64,000 nt of DNA, taken from contig NZ_JAPMIT010000001.1 in assembly GCF_026410545.1 (NCBI RefSeq), forward strand, positions 62,001 to 126,000, read 5' to 3'. Origin of the DNA: Microbacterium sp. STN6. Lineage in GTDB: Bacteria; Actinomycetota; Actinomycetes; Actinomycetales; Microbacteriaceae. Shown here piece by piece: positions 1 to 8,336 of the stretch. How positions within the stretch are numbered: position 1 is the first letter of the stretch; each line of letters starts with the position of its first letter. Below the pieces are notes generated by a model, which was not told the DNA's origin, did no database searches, and was given only the letters and a program-made list of their open reading frames with translations. The position numbers were made by a program, and so were the translations under genes.

Positions 1-1
1 C

Positions 2-838
2 GACGGCAACGGCCAGTTCGCCACGCGCGACGGCGCCAAAACGTTGAGCCCCGGCTGGAAGGTCGACGTGGGCTTCGACAACTTCGTTCGGGCGTTCACG
101 AACGAGCAGATCGCCGCGCCGCTCTGGCGCGTGATCGTGTGGACCTTCGCGTTCGCGATTCTCTCCGTTCTCTCCACCTTCGCGCTCGGCCTGTTCCTGG
201 CGATGGTGCTCAACCACCCGCGACTGCGCGGCAAGAAGGTGTACCGCGTTCTGGTGATCCTGCCGTACGCCTTCCCCGCGTTCCTCTCCGGACTCGTGTG
301 GGCAGGCCTCATGAACCCCGAGTTCGGGTTCATCAATCAGGTTCTCTTCGGCGGTGCCGAGATACCGTGGCTGACCGCGCCCTGGCTCGCGCGGTTCAGC
401 GTGCTGCTCGTGAACCTCTGGCTCGGCTACCCCTATATGTTCCTCGTGTGCACCGGTGCGCTGCAGTCTCTGCCTGAAGAAGTGGATGAGGCGGCGCGCG
501 TCGACGGCGCCAGTCCGTGGCGCATCTTCCGGGCCATCAAGCTGCCCCTGCTGCTCGTCTCGGTCGCGCCGCTGCTGATCGCCTCGTTCGCGTTCAACTT
601 CAACAACTTCAACGTCATCTACATGCTCACCAAGGGATGGCCGCGGTTCACCGACACCACACTCGACATCGGCTCCACCGACCTGCTCATCACCATGGTT
701 TACAAGGTGGCGTTCGGCCAGGGCGGCGTGCGCGACTACGGTCTGGCGAGCGCACTGTCGATCCTCATCTTCATTCTGGTCGCCGTGGTATCGATCATCG
801 CGTTCCGGCGAACCAAAGCACTGGAGGAGATCAACTGA
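2..838 (+). CDS. Maltose-type sugar ABC transporter permease, MalF-like (5' partial)
   Basis: Integral-membrane permease of a carbohydrate ABC importer. The reading frame is open to the left edge of the window. The TTG at 44 is internal, because residues upstream of it (TRDGAKTLSPGWKV) still look like the periplasmic-loop segment of MalF, so the true start lies outside. Several hydrophobic segments are visible, and the cytoplasmic EAA loop (EEVDEAARVDGASPWRIF, near 475-530) that docks on the ATPase is intact. It overlaps the next permease by one base (TGATG), so the two are translationally coupled. Substrate is inferred as maltose/maltodextrin from the downstream GH13 enzyme. The binding protein and ATPase are not in the window. 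Confidence 0.9.
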   Translation, partial: DGNGQFATRDGAKTLSPGWKVDVGFDNFVRAFTNEQIAAPLWRVIVWTFAFAILSVLSTFALGLFLAMVLNHPRLRGKKVYRVLVILPYAFPAFLSGLVWAGLMNPEFGFINQVLFGGAEIPWLTAPWLARFSVLLVNLWLGYPYMFLVCTGALQSLPEEVDEAARVDGASPWRIFRAIKLPLLLVSVAPLLIASFAFNFNNFNVIYMLTKGWPRFTDTTLDIGSTDLLITMVYKVAFGQGGVRDYGLASALSILIFILVAVVSIIAFRRTKALEEIN

Positions 839-1791
839 TGTCCGAATCGACTGCACCCTCGGCCGTCGGCGTCGCCGCGGCATCCGCTGGTCTTATCGAT
901 GGCGAGGACGAGCGCCGCATCCCCACGAAACGGCCCGTGCGGCCCGGGCGCTGGTTCCGCGACACCGGCTGGCGTCATGTGGTGGCGGTCGTGCTCGTGG
1001 TGTTCGCGGTGTTCCCGCTGCTCTACGTGGTGAGCGCGTCGCTTCGGCCGAACGGCACGCTCGTGGGCTCGAACGCGCTGTTCACGAGCCTCGACCTGAC
1101 CAACTACGTGAAGCTGTTCCAGAACCCGAGCCAGCCGTTCGGGCTGTGGTTCATCAACACGCTGATCATCGGCGGCATCACCGCGGTGCTCACGGTGTTC
1201 CTTGGCGCGATGGCGGCGTACGCGTTCTCGCGCATGCGGTTCACGGGGCGACGCGTGGGGCTGCTGTCGCTCATGCTCATCCAGATGTTCCCGCAGTTCC
1301 TGGCCGTCGTGGCCATCTTCCTGCTGCTGGCGGCGATCGGCGACGTGTTCCCGGCGCTCGGCCTGGGCAGCCAGCTGGGGCTCATCATGGTCTACCTGGG
1401 CGGCGCCCTGGGCGTGAACACGTACCTTATGTACGGGTTCTTCAACACCGTGCCCGTGTCGATCGACGAGGCGGCGAAGATTGACGGCGCGAGCCATGCG
1501 CAGATCTTCTTCACGATCATCCTGCGGCTGGTCGCGCCCATTCTCGCCGTGGTTGGGCTGCTGTCGTTCATCGCCTCGACAGGCGAGTACGTGATCGCGA
1601 GCATCGTGCTCACCGACCCGAACACGCAGACGCTCGCGGTCGGCCTCTACGCGTTCATCTCGCAGAAGTTCTCGAACAACTGGAGCATCTTCGCCGCGGG
1701 TGCCGTGCTCTCGGCACTGCCCGTGATGGCCGTGTTCCTCGGGCTGCAGAAGTACATCGTCGGCGGGCTCACCGCGGGCAGCGTCAAGTGA
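838..1791 (+). CDS. malG: Maltose-type sugar ABC transporter permease, MalG-like
   Basis: 317-residue second permease of the sugar importer, starting at the ATG that overlaps the stop of the MalF-like gene. After a hydrophilic N-terminus of about 45 residues there are about six membrane segments and the EAA loop EAAKIDGASHAQIFF starting at E211. The C-terminal end (YIVGGLTAGSVK) is typical of MalG, whose tail touches the ATPase. The stop overlaps the GTG start of the GH13 gene, so transport and hydrolysis of the sugar are one operon. Confidence 0.9.
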   Translation: MSESTAPSAVGVAAASAGLIDGEDERRIPTKRPVRPGRWFRDTGWRHVVAVVLVVFAVFPLLYVVSASLRPNGTLVGSNALFTSLDLTNYVKLFQNPSQPFGLWFINTLIIGGITAVLTVFLGAMAAYAFSRMRFTGRRVGLLSLMLIQMFPQFLAVVAIFLLLAAIGDVFPALGLGSQLGLIMVYLGGALGVNTYLMYGFFNTVPVSIDEAAKIDGASHAQIFFTIILRLVAPILAVVGLLSFIASTGEYVIASIVLTDPNTQTLAVGLYAFISQKFSNNWSIFAAGAVLSALPVMAVFLGLQKYIVGGLTAGSVK

Positions 1792-3887
1792 CGGGGCGGT
1801 ATCGTCGTCACGTGCTTGAACCGCATCACGACGGATCGCCCCTGTATGTCTCGACCCAGTCGCCTCGCCTGGGCGAGCGCGTGCTCGTGCGCGTGCGCGT
1901 ACCCGCGGGCTACGGCCCACTGAAGGCCGTGCGCGTGCGGTCGAACCCCGACCACGAGCCCGTGTGGGCGGATGCCGCGCCGCGCGCCGCGCCCGTGCAT
2001 CGCGGCGGGGTCGCGTCTGCAGGCGGCGGGGTTGCAACCGTGGATGATCGCGCGGTCGCGGCCGCCGACGCGTGGCAGTGGTGGCAGGCCGAGGTCGTGG
2101 TGGAGAACCCGCGCCACGGGTACCGGTGGGTGTTCGAGCACGCCGACGGCACGGTGGAGTGGCTGAACCAGGCCGGTCTCACCCGGCTCGAGGCGCTCGA
2201 CGCCGACGATTTCGCGCTGCTCACCTACGACGCCCCACCGGAGTGGCTCGCCGCGAGCGTTCTCTACCAGGTCTTCCCCGACCGTTTCGCGCGCTCGGCC
2301 GCCGCCGATGCGCGGCCGACGCCCGAGTGGGCCATCCCCGCTGAATGGGGCGACCCCGTCGACCCGGTGCCGCCGGGCCGGGCGCTGCAGTTCTACGGCG
2401 GCGATCTCGACGGCGTCGTCGAGCACCTCGACCACCTGCAGGCGCTCGGCGCGAACCTGCTGTACCTCACGCCCGTGTTCCCGGCGGCCTCGAACCATCG
2501 GTACGACGCCTCGAGCTTCGACGAGGTCGACCCGCTGCTCGGGGGCGACGACGCGCTCGTGCGGCTGGTGCGCGCGGCACACGCCCGCGGCATCCGTGTG
2601 ATCGGTGATTTGACGAGCAATCATTCCGGCGACCGTCACGAGTGGTTCCGGGCGGCATATGGCACGCCGGATGCGCCCGAGAGCGACTTCTACTACTTCG
2701 AGAACGCGGCCAACACCGCGTACGTGTCGTGGCTCGGCACCCCGACGCTGCCGAAGTTCGACTGGAACTCGGCCGAGCTGCGGCGCCGGTTCATCGAGGG
2801 GCCGGATTCGGTCGTGGCGCGCTGGCTGAAGCCGCCGTTCTCGCTCGACGGCTGGCGTATCGACGTTGCGAATATGACGGGGCGCTACCGCACCGACGAC
2901 CTCAACGCCGACGTGCGCCAGACCATTCGGCGCACGATGGTCGAGGCGAACCCCGACACGATTCTGCTCGCGGAGTCGACGAACGATGCGGCGAGCGACT
3001 TCCAGGGTGACGCGTGGCAGGGCGCCATGACGTACACCGGTTTCACCCGGCCGCTGTGGGGCTGGCTGAGCTCTCCCGTGCCCGTGCCGCGCATCGAATT
3101 CGACGGCGGTGCGACGAGCGAGCCGTGGTTCTTCGGCCAGCCGATCGGCGGAATTCCGCGATACACCGCAAGCGATTTCGTGGCGGCGAACACGCGGTTC
3201 ACGGCCGGCTTTCCGTGGCGCGTTCGCACGGCAAACATGAACGCGCTCGACACGCACGACACCGCCCGGTTTCGCACGCATGCGGCACCCGGAACCGTGC
3301 CGGTCGCGCTCGGCTTGTCGGTGGCGCTGCCGGGCATTCCGGTGGTCTTCGCGGGCGACGAGTTCGGGCTCGTCGGTGCCGACGGCGAAGAGTCGCGCAC
3401 GCCGATGCCGTGGGGCAGCGAGGAGTCGCCTCCGGTCGCATCCACGCTGGCGCTGTACCGGCAGCTGCTCGGCCTGAGGCGGGCGCACCCGGTGCTCTCG
3501 CACGGCGGACTGCGCTGGCTGCACGCCGACGACGAGACGCTCGTGCTGGTGCGCGAGTCTGCCGAGGAGTGCGTGCTGGTGCTCGCCTCGCGCGGCGACG
3601 CCGACGTGACGCTACCGGTCGGCGCCGTTACCGGGGCGGGTGCAGGCGCGGGTGCAGGTGCAGGTGCGGGCACGGATGCTGCGCAGCTCCTCACCGGCGA
3701 CGCGACCCTCACCCGGGCTGACTCTGACGCCAGTGGTTCCGGGAGTCCCGATGGTTCCGGTGGTTCCGGTGGTTCCGGTGGTTCCGGGCGTCCCGGTGGC
3801 CTTGGTTCGGGCCTTCGGTTGCAGGCCTCGGGGCCGGTCTTCGCGGTATGGTCGCTGCCCGGTGTCGACGCCCCTGCATGGGGCTGA
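1788..3887 (+). CDS. GH13 alpha-glycosidase (maltodextrin/neopullulanase-like)
   Basis: 699-residue cytoplasmic glycoside hydrolase of the alpha-amylase superfamily, expected to cut imported maltodextrins. No signal peptide is present. An N-terminal beta-rich domain (about 1-135) precedes the TIM barrel. Catalytic residues are visible in order: nucleophile D359 in GWRIDVANM, acid/base E396 in ILLAESTND, and D491 in the LDTHDTARF motif. The GTG start overlaps the malG stop (GTGA). Oddities sit in the C-terminal domain: a Gly-Ala run (GAGAGAGAGAGAG) from hexanucleotide repeats at 3639-3672, and a Gly-Ser linker from 9-bp repeats at 3750-3795. Exact product specificity cannot be told from sequence. 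Confidence 0.9.
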   Translation: MTGRYRRHVLEPHHDGSPLYVSTQSPRLGERVLVRVRVPAGYGPLKAVRVRSNPDHEPVWADAAPRAAPVHRGGVASAGGGVATVDDRAVAAADAWQWWQAEVVVENPRHGYRWVFEHADGTVEWLNQAGLTRLEALDADDFALLTYDAPPEWLAASVLYQVFPDRFARSAAADARPTPEWAIPAEWGDPVDPVPPGRALQFYGGDLDGVVEHLDHLQALGANLLYLTPVFPAASNHRYDASSFDEVDPLLGGDDALVRLVRAAHARGIRVIGDLTSNHSGDRHEWFRAAYGTPDAPESDFYYFENAANTAYVSWLGTPTLPKFDWNSAELRRRFIEGPDSVVARWLKPPFSLDGWRIDVANMTGRYRTDDLNADVRQTIRRTMVEANPDTILLAESTNDAASDFQGDAWQGAMTYTGFTRPLWGWLSSPVPVPRIEFDGGATSEPWFFGQPIGGIPRYTASDFVAANTRFTAGFPWRVRTANMNALDTHDTARFRTHAAPGTVPVALGLSVALPGIPVVFAGDEFGLVGADGEESRTPMPWGSEESPPVASTLALYRQLLGLRRAHPVLSHGGLRWLHADDETLVLVRESAEECVLVLASRGDADVTLPVGAVTGAGAGAGAGAGAGTDAAQLLTGDATLTRADSDASGSGSPDGSGGSGGSGGSGRPGGLGSGLRLQASGPVFAVWSLPGVDAPAWG
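3639..3672. repeat. GGTGCN hexanucleotide microsatellite in the GH13 gene
   Basis: About five tandem copies of GGTGCA/GGCGCG-like hexamers encode a Gly-Ala run. The length is a multiple of three throughout, so expansion or contraction keeps the frame. Similar runs occur at 9661-9684, 13396-13440 and 16199-16250. Confidence 0.8.
3750..3795. repeat. 9-bp tandem repeat (GGTTCCGGT) encoding a Gly-Ser linker
   Basis: Near-perfect tandem copies of GGTTCCGGT inside the GH13 gene, translated as repeated Gly-Ser-Gly. It lies shortly before the last beta-strand segment of the protein. Confidence 0.75.
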
Positions 3888-3968
3888 CGCAGTGCGATTT
3901 CGAGGCCGCGCGAGATGATATCCTCGTACGGTTGCCGAGAATCCCGCGTGTCTGGCGGGCACGGCTTC

Positions 3969-4040
<72 letters not shown>

Positions 4041-4068
4041 CGACCAGCCGCATGTCATGGCTGGCCGC

Positions 4069-4142
4069 GGCGGGGTAGCTCAGGTGGTTAGAGCACACGG
4101 CTCATAATCGTGGTGTCGCGGGTTCAAGTCCCGCCCCCGCTA
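4069..4142 (+). tRNA. tRNA-Met (CAT), elongator type
   Basis: 74-nt cloverleaf: acceptor GGCGGGG/CCCCGCT with a G-T first pair and discriminator A, D-arm GCTC/GAGC, anticodon stem CACGG/TCGTG around CTCATAA (CAT), and T-arm GCGGG/CCCGC. An isoleucine tRNA with lysidine-modified CAT is the alternative, but position next to tRNA-Thr and overall sequence favour elongator Met. Confidence 0.95.
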
Positions 4143-4143
4143 C

Positions 4144-4177
4144 AAGGCCCCGAGATCTCGCCATCTCGGGGCCTTTT
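4144..4177 (+). terminator. Rho-independent terminator of the tRNA pair
   Basis: Perfect 12-bp stem AAGGCCCCGAGA / TCTCGGGGCCTT with an 8-nt loop and four T residues, beginning two bases after the tRNA-Met gene. Confidence 0.9.
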
Positions 4178-4264
4178 GCGTTTCCGTGCTCGAACTTCGT
4201 TCGCGTCGCACGGCATTGGCGTCTTCGTAACGATGATGTTCAGCTGCGACTGCTCTATTCGCGG

Positions 4265-4615
4265 ATGCGGGGTCGCCAAAATCGCGTTGTAGATGTTGCC
4301 GCAAACGTGGCTGACATCGCCGAGATTGCTGCGGACTCGAGAGTTGTGGCATCCGGTGTCAGCGACCCGCGCGCAGGGCTCTCGGCCGCAGGCGAGTTCG
4401 AGGGCTACATCGCGGCTGCCGATTTGGATGCATTCTTACGCGAAAATCTGCTGGTTGAGTCCGCATCACCGAATATCCGCCTTCATGTCGTCGCGGACAG
4501 GCCTTCCGAGCCTGTCGGTCTGGGGCTGGTCATTGGCGACCTTGTTGACTGGAGCCGTCCGCGCGAGAGTGGCCGCGCGCTCGAGCTGTTGAAGGGAATC
4601 GAATGGTGCTGTTAA
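4265..4615 (+). CDS. Small hypothetical protein or C-terminal remnant in the tRNA-adjacent insert
   Basis: An open frame of 116 codons with plausible actinobacterial codon use (e.g. ASGVSDPRAGLSAAGEFEGY; ESASPNIRLHVVADR) but no clear ribosome-binding site at the ATG. It has no membrane segment or recognisable motif and is mildly acidic. The lack of a start signal, and its place just behind a tRNA terminator, suggest the truncated end of a larger gene or a small accessory gene of the insert. Third-position GC is lower than in backbone genes. Function unknown. Confidence 0.4.
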   Translation: MRGRQNRVVDVAANVADIAEIAADSRVVASGVSDPRAGLSAAGEFEGYIAAADLDAFLRENLLVESASPNIRLHVVADRPSEPVGLGLVIGDLVDWSRPRESGRALELLKGIEWCC

Positions 4616-4784
4616 TGTTGCCCGCCGTGACCGCTGCGTGCTCGAGCACCTACTGAAGTGACGCCGGCTGCTGGGGCCGATGCCCCACAGATATTGCTAC
4701 AAATCTCCCGATGAATCGTCCACAACTCTCCCGCTAAAGACTAGTTCTGGCGGTGATGGGTCCGCTGTGCCTTCGGTTTGCGCA

Positions 4785-4829
4785 TTCGCATTCGTTCCAG
4801 AAAGTGCTATGTTCCATGATATGCGGAAC
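4785..4829 (+). promoter_or_regulatory. Candidate promoter and dyad of the AbiEi/AbiEii-like operon
   Basis: A weak sigma-70-like pair, TTCGCA then 17 nt then TATGTT, is followed by an inverted repeat GTTCC-N9-GGAAC (4811-4829). A further GTTCC half-site lies at 4794-4798. If transcription starts just downstream, translation would begin at ATG 4869 and the dyad would be an autoregulatory operator. Short arms make this tentative. Confidence 0.3.
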
Positions 4830-5900
4830 GGCACTAGCTACGGGACGACCGGTCTGATCGACCGTTTCATGCAGTACTTGCGCGGGGTCGTGCCCCTCGG
4901 TACACGCAACCAACTCGCCCTGCCGTCGTTGCCAGGCGAGGGTGGTTGGGATACGCGTATCCGCTGGACCATCGCGACTCAGTCTGTAGAGCTCGGCGTT
5001 GCAGTGAGGCTCTCTGCGGATGCCATTGAGGTCGATCGACTGCCGCGCACGGATCCGGCCGTAGCTCCGGTGCTGATCGCTCCTTTTATCCCTCTCCGCA
5101 AGAAGCAGATGCTCGAACAGACGGGCTGGTCATATTGGGATACCACGGGAAACGCTCTGATCCGCCTCACCAAGCCGGTTGTTCTCGTCCGGCAGCAGGG
5201 TGCCTTGAAGGATCCGGACCCGGAAGTGAAGCCGATCGCCCGACTGAGGTCTTTGAAAGGGCAGGCGGCGTCTGAGGTGATGGTCGGCCTCTTGGCAAAC
5301 GAGGGCCGAACTGCGTCTATCAGGGACTTCGCACGACAATACAAATTGCCGGCATCCACCGTAAGTCGCGTCGTATCACTGTTGCGGGATGAGAACTATC
5401 TCCAGCCGACCGGCCCAGGCCCGATCGTGATCGAGGATCGGCTGGCCGCCGCGCAGCGGTGGGCAGCGGACTACAGCTTCGAGAAGACCTTCCACGCAGG
5501 ACGATACTTCTCGCTCTTCGGCCCGGACCTTGCTTTGCAGCGCATCAACGATGCAGGCGTGCCCTACGCCATCACCGGCGTCACGGCCGCAAACGAATGG
5601 CTGCGCGGTCGGGGTCGCACAGCGAGCTTGCCGGCAACCGAACTGTGGGTCTATACGACGGACCTGGCTGCTCTACAACGGGCAGCGGACCTCGCCCCTG
5701 ATCGCCGCGAAGGCACCATCCGTGTCGCGGAGTGCGAGTTCCTCAACCGTGGTGAGCCTGCCCGATTGGTTGACGGATTGCGTTACGTTACCCCATGGCG
5801 AAATGTGGGCGACCTGCTGGCGGCGCCTGGCCGCCTCGCTGGCATTGGCGAAGATCTTGCACAGGACCTGATCGAAGGTCGGTGGATGGCCGATGTCTGA
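4809..5900 (+). CDS. AbiEi-like winged-helix protein (probable antitoxin/regulator of a type IV TA-like pair)
   Basis: The frame is open from an ATG at 4680, but the first 43 codons there do not look like protein, so I place the start at the in-frame ATG 4809; ATGs at 4821 and 4869 are also possible. From 4809 it has 363 residues. A winged helix lies near residues 154-202 (SIRDFARQYKLPASTVSRVV). Before it comes a conserved-looking GWSYWDTTGNALI segment, and the C-terminal ~130 residues follow the AbiEi pattern (YAITGVTAANEWL, then a DGLRYVTPWRNVGDLLA segment). It overlaps the nucleotidyltransferase gene by 8 bases (ATGTCTGA), the arrangement expected for an antitoxin-toxin pair. Such antitoxins repress their own promoter; a dyad lies at 4811-4829. 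Family placement is inferred from architecture, not searched. Confidence 0.65.
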   Translation: MFHDMRNGTSYGTTGLIDRFMQYLRGVVPLGTRNQLALPSLPGEGGWDTRIRWTIATQSVELGVAVRLSADAIEVDRLPRTDPAVAPVLIAPFIPLRKKQMLEQTGWSYWDTTGNALIRLTKPVVLVRQQGALKDPDPEVKPIARLRSLKGQAASEVMVGLLANEGRTASIRDFARQYKLPASTVSRVVSLLRDENYLQPTGPGPIVIEDRLAAAQRWAADYSFEKTFHAGRYFSLFGPDLALQRINDAGVPYAITGVTAANEWLRGRGRTASLPATELWVYTTDLAALQRAADLAPDRREGTIRVAECEFLNRGEPARLVDGLRYVTPWRNVGDLLAAPGRLAGIGEDLAQDLIEGRWMADV

Positions 5901-6735
5901 CCCAAACATTGCACCCGAATACGTCGCCGCCCGTCGCGCCGTGTTGGACGTACTCGAAGTGCTTCACGAGCAGTGCGCCGGACTCATTCTGGTCGGTGCC
6001 CAAGCGGTCTACTTGCACGCCCCAGCCGATCAAACCAGGCAGCCGACCTATACCACCGATGGCGACCTCGCCATCGATCCTGACCTGTTGACGGAGCGGC
6101 CGGACATCGGCGAGACGCTCCTGGCCGCGGGATACCAACCACATAGCAGCCCAGGGACGTTCTTCGCGCCAAACGGTATCGAGATCGACCTCATGGTTCC
6201 TGCTGGGGCTCTGCCTCCATCATCGCGACGGACTGCGCCGTTGCGCGGGCAGAGCCCCTCAACCGCCCGACGAACGGCTGGCCTCGAACTGGCGCTGCTC
6301 GACTCGGCCCCGAAGGCGATCACTGCTCTGGATCCAGCGGACGCTCGAACGGTCACACTCCGTGTTGCGGGGCCCGCTGCACTGGCCGTGGCGAAACTAA
6401 CCAAGCTCGCCGAGCGGCTTGCCGGACTGCGGCGTGAGCGGGTGCTCTCCAAAGACGCCGGGGACCTTCTCCGCCTCCTGCGCTATTGCGACGCTCAAGC
6501 CATCGGTCATCGCCTCCACGAACTGAGTGGCGGGACTACCGGATCGCATGTCATTGAGCCGGCGACCGGTTTCCTTCGCGATGATCTTTCCTCCCGCAAC
6601 CCAGAACTGATCCGGCTCGCGGTCGATGATCTGGACGGGATCGAACCTGCGGCGCAGGTCGAGACGGCGTTCCGTGTGCTGGCCGCGCGCATGCTTGCGG
6701 CCTATGGCATCGACAATGGACGCCAACACGGTTGA
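5893..6735 (+). CDS. AbiEii-like nucleotidyltransferase (probable toxin of the pair)
   Basis: 280 residues with a polymerase-beta/MNT-type nucleotidyltransferase core. VGAQAVYLHAP (G35-A36) replaces the usual G-G/S turn, TTDGDLAID supplies the acidic pair D56/D58, and GIEIDLMVP supplies a third acid, D99. A Lys-rich helix (ALAVAKLTKLAERL) follows, as in AbiEii-like toxins that transfer nucleotides onto targets such as tRNA. The start overlaps the upstream winged-helix gene. Together they match a type IV toxin-antitoxin or abortive-infection module. Base composition is lower in GC than the flanks. The molecular target is unknown. Confidence 0.7.
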   Translation: MSDPNIAPEYVAARRAVLDVLEVLHEQCAGLILVGAQAVYLHAPADQTRQPTYTTDGDLAIDPDLLTERPDIGETLLAAGYQPHSSPGTFFAPNGIEIDLMVPAGALPPSSRRTAPLRGQSPSTARRTAGLELALLDSAPKAITALDPADARTVTLRVAGPAALAVAKLTKLAERLAGLRRERVLSKDAGDLLRLLRYCDAQAIGHRLHELSGGTTGSHVIEPATGFLRDDLSSRNPELIRLAVDDLDGIEPAAQVETAFRVLAARMLAAYGIDNGRQHG

Positions 6736-6842
6736 AAGACGCCTGGTGTCCGTTGAATTTGAATTGCTAGCGATACCGGTGGATACGTGGACACATTTTG
6801 GAGGCAACGGTGTGAAATTGACCTCTCTCTAAGTAGCCCGGG

Positions 6843-7757
6843 TCAACCAAAATGGTTGATTTCTCGCGAAAGTTGGACTTGACGAGCGGCGGCGCCGAAC
6901 ACCTGGATGAGGGTGTGCGCGAGCAGCTGCGGCTCCTCTTGTGCGACGTAGTGGCCGACACCCTCGAGGTGAATGGAAGTAACGTCCTGCGCAGTGACGT
7001 GGCTGAATGCACCGTGCGTGAACCCGGCGCCGCGTGAGCCGATGGTCGTCACGGGAACCTGCAGCGGCAGGTTCTGTGCAAGGGAGCGCAGTTCCGGGCC
7101 TTCGCTGAGCATGCCGCGGTAGAGGCCCGCGGCTCCGGAGAATCCGCTCGCCCTGCCGTAGCTCCGAACGTACTCAGTGATGTCGTCCGGGCCGACCGCG
7201 GCCGTAGGGACGCCGTAAAACGGGTAGAGGTAGTCGCCGATGAACGCGCGGGCCCCCTTCTCGAACAGCAGGCCGGCGATGCCGGGGGCCGCCAGCGCGC
7301 CGATGTACCAGGCGCCGCCGTGAGTGACGTCTGCGAGTCGCTCGGCGCCGAAGCCCGCCAGACCAGCCTCGATCGCCGTCAGACTGATGACGTCGGTGGG
7401 GTGCGTGGCGGCGAGTCGGTAAACCACCCCGCCGCTGACGTCCTGCCCCACGACATGCACCGGTCCAACGGAGAGGTGCTCGATCAGCACGTGCAGGTCC
7501 TCGGCGGCGATGGCGCCTGAGGAGTTCTCGTCGGCCACATCCGAGTCGCCGAAACCGCGGAGGTCAACGGCATAGACGCGGTGACGCGAGGCGAGAAGCG
7601 GGATGAGCGTGCGGAAGGCCCACCACGTTTCCGGGAATCCGTGGACCAGAAGCACCGGCGTGCCCTGCTCTCCGGCGGTGACATAGTGCAGCCGCGTACC
7701 GTTCACTGCGGCGGTACTGTGCCGGATGCCGGCGACGGTGGCTCGGTCGGGTTTCAT
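6843..7757 (-). CDS. Alpha/beta hydrolase, epoxide-hydrolase-like
   Basis: 304-residue soluble alpha/beta hydrolase. HGFPETWW (residues 39-46) forms the oxyanion region. The nucleophile elbow is G-Q-D-V-S (D106), an aspartate as in epoxide hydrolases and haloalkane dehalogenases rather than a serine, and the catalytic histidine sits in EGVGHYVAQEEP near the C-terminus. It is divergent from a MarR-type regulator with two palindromes between them, so its substrate, or a toxic electrophile, probably controls its expression through that regulator. Start chosen at ATG 7757, preceded by GGAGGCC. Confidence 0.85.
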   Translation of the reverse strand: MKPDRATVAGIRHSTAAVNGTRLHYVTAGEQGTPVLLVHGFPETWWAFRTLIPLLASRHRVYAVDLRGFGDSDVADENSSGAIAAEDLHVLIEHLSVGPVHVVGQDVSGGVVYRLAATHPTDVISLTAIEAGLAGFGAERLADVTHGGAWYIGALAAPGIAGLLFEKGARAFIGDYLYPFYGVPTAAVGPDDITEYVRSYGRASGFSGAAGLYRGMLSEGPELRSLAQNLPLQVPVTTIGSRGAGFTHGAFSHVTAQDVTSIHLEGVGHYVAQEEPQLLAHTLIQVFGAAARQVQLSREINHFG

Positions 7758-7786
7758 GCGGGCCTCCTACGGGCGTCAAGGAATCA

Positions 7787-7832
7787 GACAACCAGGTTGT
7801 CATACTGGACCAACATAAACAACCTGGTTGTC
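7787..7832. promoter_or_regulatory. Paired operator palindromes of the MarR-type regulator
   Basis: Two near-identical perfect dyads: GACAACC-A-GGTTGTC (7787-7801) and ACAACC-T-GGTTGT (7819-7831). Centres are 31 bp apart, about three helical turns, so two dimers would bind the same DNA face. They occupy the 105-bp divergent gap between the hydrolase and the MarR gene, where a repressor could shut both promoters. Confidence 0.8.
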
Positions 7833-7862
7833 GATATTGCTCCCCGCCGCTACGATGGGCGC

Positions 7863-8330
7863 ATGTCCAGAGGTGGTGCCGATCTTGCGCTGCTCCTGCT
7901 CGGCGGGTTCCGGTTCATGGCAGATCAGGCGTCCCTTCGACTTACTGCGCGCGGCTACGCAGGCATCCGACCCGCCCACGATTTCGCGCTGCGAGCCGTC
8001 GCGGCAGGCGCCGGAACGGTATCCGCGGTGGGGCGCAGTACGTCCGTCTCTAAGCAGGCGGCGGCGAAGACGATCGCATTCCTGGAAGAAGGCGCCTACG
8101 TTCTCCGCAGCTCTGACCCGTCCGACAGGCGAAGAGTGTGCCTGAAGGTCACGGACCGCGGGTATGCACTCATGCGCGAGGGCGAAGCTGTGTTCGACGA
8201 GCTGCGGGCTGAGTGGGAATCCCTCGTGGGCCGCGGCCGCATCGCCGACCTGGAGGATGCGCTGGTACACGTTCTTGGCACTGACGACCCGATTCTCGGC
8301 GGTCTGGCGCAGGAGCCTCCGAGGGAGTAG
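7863..8330 (+). CDS. MarR-family transcriptional regulator
   Basis: 155-residue regulator. The winged helix covers about residues 45-100: recognition-helix region VSKQAAAKTIAFLEE, then wing SSDPSDRRRVCLKVTDRG with the D-R-R-x-x-x-L-x-x-T-x-x-G signature of MarR proteins. It starts at ATG 7863; an in-frame extension upstream would run through the operator palindromes and is rejected. It is divergent from the epoxide-hydrolase-like gene and is the obvious binder of the paired dyads between them. Confidence 0.9.
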   Translation: MSRGGADLALLLLGGFRFMADQASLRLTARGYAGIRPAHDFALRAVAAGAGTVSAVGRSTSVSKQAAAKTIAFLEEGAYVLRSSDPSDRRRVCLKVTDRGYALMREGEAVFDELRAEWESLVGRGRIADLEDALVHVLGTDDPILGGLAQEPPRE

Positions 8331-8336
8331 TCCGCG

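Noticed and set aside
736-2037. Long antisense frames over the sugar transporter and GH13 genes (including 1647-3524)
   Set aside because: They are Arg/His-rich shadows of GC-rich genes in the opposite strand, with no family motif; the plus-strand frames have intact catalytic and membrane motifs.
4680-4808. N-terminal extension of the AbiEi-like protein to ATG 4680
   Set aside because: The 43 residues have no conserved look, and a promoter-like sequence and dyad lie in this stretch.
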